From an uncultured Pseudodesulfovibrio sp. (lineage in GTDB: Bacteria; Desulfobacterota; Desulfovibrionia; Desulfovibrionales; Desulfovibrionaceae): 18,025 nucleotides of DNA. Made by a program: the position numbers and the translations under genes. The stretch covers positions 1 through 18,025 of the forward strand of contig CAMYLL010000012.1 of assembly GCA_947259235.1 (NCBI GenBank), read 5' to 3'. The notes under the pieces are model-generated. The model searched no databases. It was not told where the DNA came from and saw nothing but the letters and a program-made list of their open reading frames with translations. Shown piece by piece: positions 17,168 to 18,025 of the stretch (position 1 is its first letter; every line of letters begins with the position of its first letter).

Positions 17168-17182
17168 GTGACCGCCGGTCAC
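17168..17182. promoter_or_regulatory. Palindrome 2, GTGACCG-C-CGGTCAC
   Basis: Seven-base perfect arms around one C. The outer GTGA/TCAC half-sites recall Crp/Fnr-family operators, but the gap between them is 7 rather than 6 bases, so family membership is uncertain. It is GC-rich in an otherwise AT-rich stretch, which makes chance less likely. Confidence 0.5.
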
Positions 17183-17184
17183 AT

Positions 17185-17203
17185 AGTATATTAGTAATAT
17201 ACT
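17185..17203. promoter_or_regulatory. Palindrome 3, AGTATATTA-G-TAATATACT
   Basis: Nine-base perfect arms around one G, starting two bases after palindrome 2. A one-base centre rules out a stable hairpin, so a dimeric protein site is the natural reading. It also contains TATACT on both strands, which could serve as a -10 element. Confidence 0.5.
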
Positions 17204-17272
17204 CCATCCACCTGATTTCCCGTTTATTTTTTGGGTTGACAGAATTTCCTGCAAGGAGTACCCATTGTCTCC

Positions 17273-17368
17273 ATGAACACCACCTTTGGCCTTCCCGCAT
17301 ACTTTTCCTCCTTTTATTTTGGATATTGGTATTGCCGCGCTCGCGGTCTCGGGAGAGGTGCACTGTAA
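17273..17368 (+). CDS. Aromatic-rich leader peptide of an attenuator
   Basis: This 31-codon ORF (ATG 17273, TAA 17366-17368) encodes a peptide with Phe at 5, 11, 14 and 16, Tyr at 10, 15, 18 and 20, and Trp at 19. Residues 10-20 read YFSSFYFGYWY, 8 of 11 aromatic. AAGGAG at 17253-17258 is 14 bases upstream, longer than usual; a rare ATT start at 17264 would be better spaced. It precedes an alternative RNA structure and terminator in front of an aromatic-pathway gene. Its likely role is as a sensor: ribosome stalling at Phe/Tyr/Trp codons when charged tRNA is short. The peptide product itself probably has no function. The assignment is inference from composition and context, but the coincidence is very strong. 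Confidence 0.85.
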   Translation: MNTTFGLPAYFSSFYFGYWYCRARGLGRGAL

Positions 17369-17420
17369 GCCAGGTGGTGGATTACTAGCTAAAAAAGAAC
17401 CTCTTCAAGGGCCGCGGGCG
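17338..17420 (+). promoter_or_regulatory. Antiterminator helix of the aromatic attenuator
   Basis: Bases 17338-17349 can pair with 17409-17420 (12 pairs, three G-U). After a 2x2 internal loop, 17352-17359 can pair with 17399-17406 (8 pairs, one G-U). The 3' arm covers nearly all of the 5' arm of the terminator (17406-17419), so the two structures exclude each other. The 5' arm starts at leader codons 22-23, just past the aromatic run. It would be masked by a ribosome that reaches the stop codon at 17366, allowing the terminator to form. Confidence 0.7.
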
Positions 17421-17445
17421 AAAGCCGGCGGCCCTTGTTTTTTTT
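17406..17445 (+). terminator. Intrinsic terminator (attenuator) before the ADTH synthase gene
   Basis: CAAGGGCCGCGGGC (17406-17419) pairs with GCCGGCGGCCCTTG (17424-17437) with one mismatch around a GAAA loop, and eight Ts follow (17438-17445). It lies upstream of the gene it would control and downstream of a short leader ORF, the layout of an attenuator rather than of an end-of-operon terminator. Confidence 0.9.
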
Positions 17446-17511
17446 CCAGGGCTCCGTCGGCGAACAGGCAAACGCCAGGGCACGCAGAAGGGACAACCGC
17501 AGGAGAACGAC

Positions 17512-18025
17512 ATGCATATCGGAAAAGCAATCAGGCTGGAGAGGATCTTCAACAGAAACACAGGCAGAACGATCGTCGTGCCCATGGACCACGGCGTCAC
17601 GGTCGGCCCCATCGACGGACTCGTGGACATGCGGGAAGCCGTCGGCAAGGTGGTTGACGGCGGCGCGAACGCGGTCATCGAGCACAAGGGCCTTGTCCGC
17701 TGCGGCCACAGGGCCACGGGCAAAGACATCGGCCTCATCGTCCACCTCTCAGCCTCCACCTCCCTCTCCCCCTTCCCCAACGCAAAGAGCCTTGTCGCCA
17801 CCGTAGAAGACGCCATGCGCCTGGGCGCGGACGCCGTCTCCATCCACTGCAACCTCGGCGACGAGACGGAATCCGCCATGCTGGCCGATTTCGGCAAGGT
17901 CGCTTCCGAGGCCTCCAACTGGGGCATGCCGCTGCTGGCCATGGTCTACGCGCGCGGCCCCAAGGTCTCCGACGAATACGCCCCCGAGGTGGTGGCCCAC
18001 TGCGCACGCGTCGGCACCGAGCTGG
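17512..18025 (+). CDS. 2-amino-3,7-dideoxy-D-threo-hept-6-ulosonate synthase (ADTH synthase), 3' end outside the window
   Basis: This class I aldolase-like enzyme makes the seven-carbon precursor of 3-dehydroquinate in the archaeal-type shikimate route, replacing DAHP synthase. The first 171 residues (of about 265) are present: [16 protein letters not shown] with Asp26-His27, [46 protein letters not shown] and MVYARG with Tyr146. These match the Methanocaldococcus MJ0400-type family closely. The Schiff-base lysine lies beyond the edge. AGGAG at 17501-17505 sets the ATG at 17512. The upstream aromatic leader and attenuator support the aromatic role over a plain fructose-bisphosphate aldolase. 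In Desulfovibrio species I recall this gene leading a long aromatic/tryptophan operon, so the operon probably continues past the window. Confidence 0.9.
   Translation, partial: MHIGKAIRLERIFNRNTGRTIVVPMDHGVTVGPIDGLVDMREAVGKVVDGGANAVIEHKGLVRCGHRATGKDIGLIVHLSASTSLSPFPNAKSLVATVEDAMRLGADAVSIHCNLGDETESAMLADFGKVASEASNWGMPLLAMVYARGPKVSDEYAPEVVAHCARVGTEL

Larger units (their letters stand above)
16961..17511. other. Divergent regulatory region between amtB and the ADTH synthase gene
   Basis: This 551-base, AT-rich stretch (about 17025-17340 is strikingly A/T) has no ordinary gene. From the amtB side it holds a sigma-54 promoter (17010-17025), three palindromes (17134-17146, 17168-17182, 17185-17203), a leader-peptide gene (17273-17368), and an antiterminator/terminator pair (17338-17445). 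The promoter of the rightward transcript is not settled. TATACT at 17198-17203 inside the third palindrome is a good -10 with no matching -35. TTGACA at 17236-17241 is a perfect -35 with a poor -10 that would place the start at the leader ATG. Confidence 0.6.

Noticed and set aside
17236..17264. TTGACA with a 17-base spacer to TACCCA as the promoter of the aromatic leader
   Set aside because: The -10 matches poorly, and transcription would begin at about 17271, downstream of the AAGGAG that should serve the leader ORF. A leaderless start cannot be fully excluded.

Overview
The window is about 18 kb of GC-rich bacterial chromosome. Its genes suggest a sulfate-reducing deltaproteobacterium of the Desulfovibrio/Pseudodesulfovibrio type. 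The evidence is the archaeal-type first enzyme of aromatic biosynthesis at the right edge, the many stand-alone signalling proteins, and an amtB-glnB pair whose P-II protein lacks the uridylylation tyrosine. The genus is inferred from gene content and style; no search was run.

Layout, left to right. (1) 1-564 (-): a TPR protein that runs off the edge. (2) 839-2075 (+): a Ste24-type M48 metalloprotease split by a one-base insertion near 1307. (3) 2148-7592: a signalling and carbohydrate block. It has three small cyclic-nucleotide-binding-domain proteins with no output domain (one at 2148, two in tandem at 4909 and 5421), a dCache methyl-accepting chemotaxis protein on the opposite strand (4593-2701), and phosphoglucomutase (pgm). 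(4) 10217-7725 (-): a large protein with two degenerate GGDEF domains and C-terminal TPRs. (5) 10473-12909 (+): panC, panD and metK, closed by a strong terminator. (6) 15126-13057 (-): an EAL phosphodiesterase with a C-terminal sensor-like domain, then a periplasmic solute-binding protein. (7) 16960-15228 (-): amtB-glnB, preceded by a good sigma-54 promoter. (8) 17273-end (+): a leader region and the start of the ADTH synthase gene, the entry to the archaeal-type shikimate route.

The most interesting element is the 240 bp before the ADTH synthase gene. It encodes a 31-codon leader peptide with the run YFSSFYFGYWY (8 of 11 residues aromatic). A textbook intrinsic terminator with eight Ts follows, and a long alternative helix would destroy that terminator. 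This is the full signature of ribosome-mediated transcription attenuation responding to Phe/Tyr/Trp supply, placed in front of a non-canonical shikimate pathway. Three tight DNA palindromes lie in the same divergent intergenic region, between this leader and amtB.

Other points worth a look are the ungapped family of three output-less cNMP-binding proteins, the double-degenerate GGDEF protein, the frameshifted protease, and the Met at the Tyr51 position of P-II. I saw no insertion sequences, CRISPR arrays, tRNA or rRNA genes.
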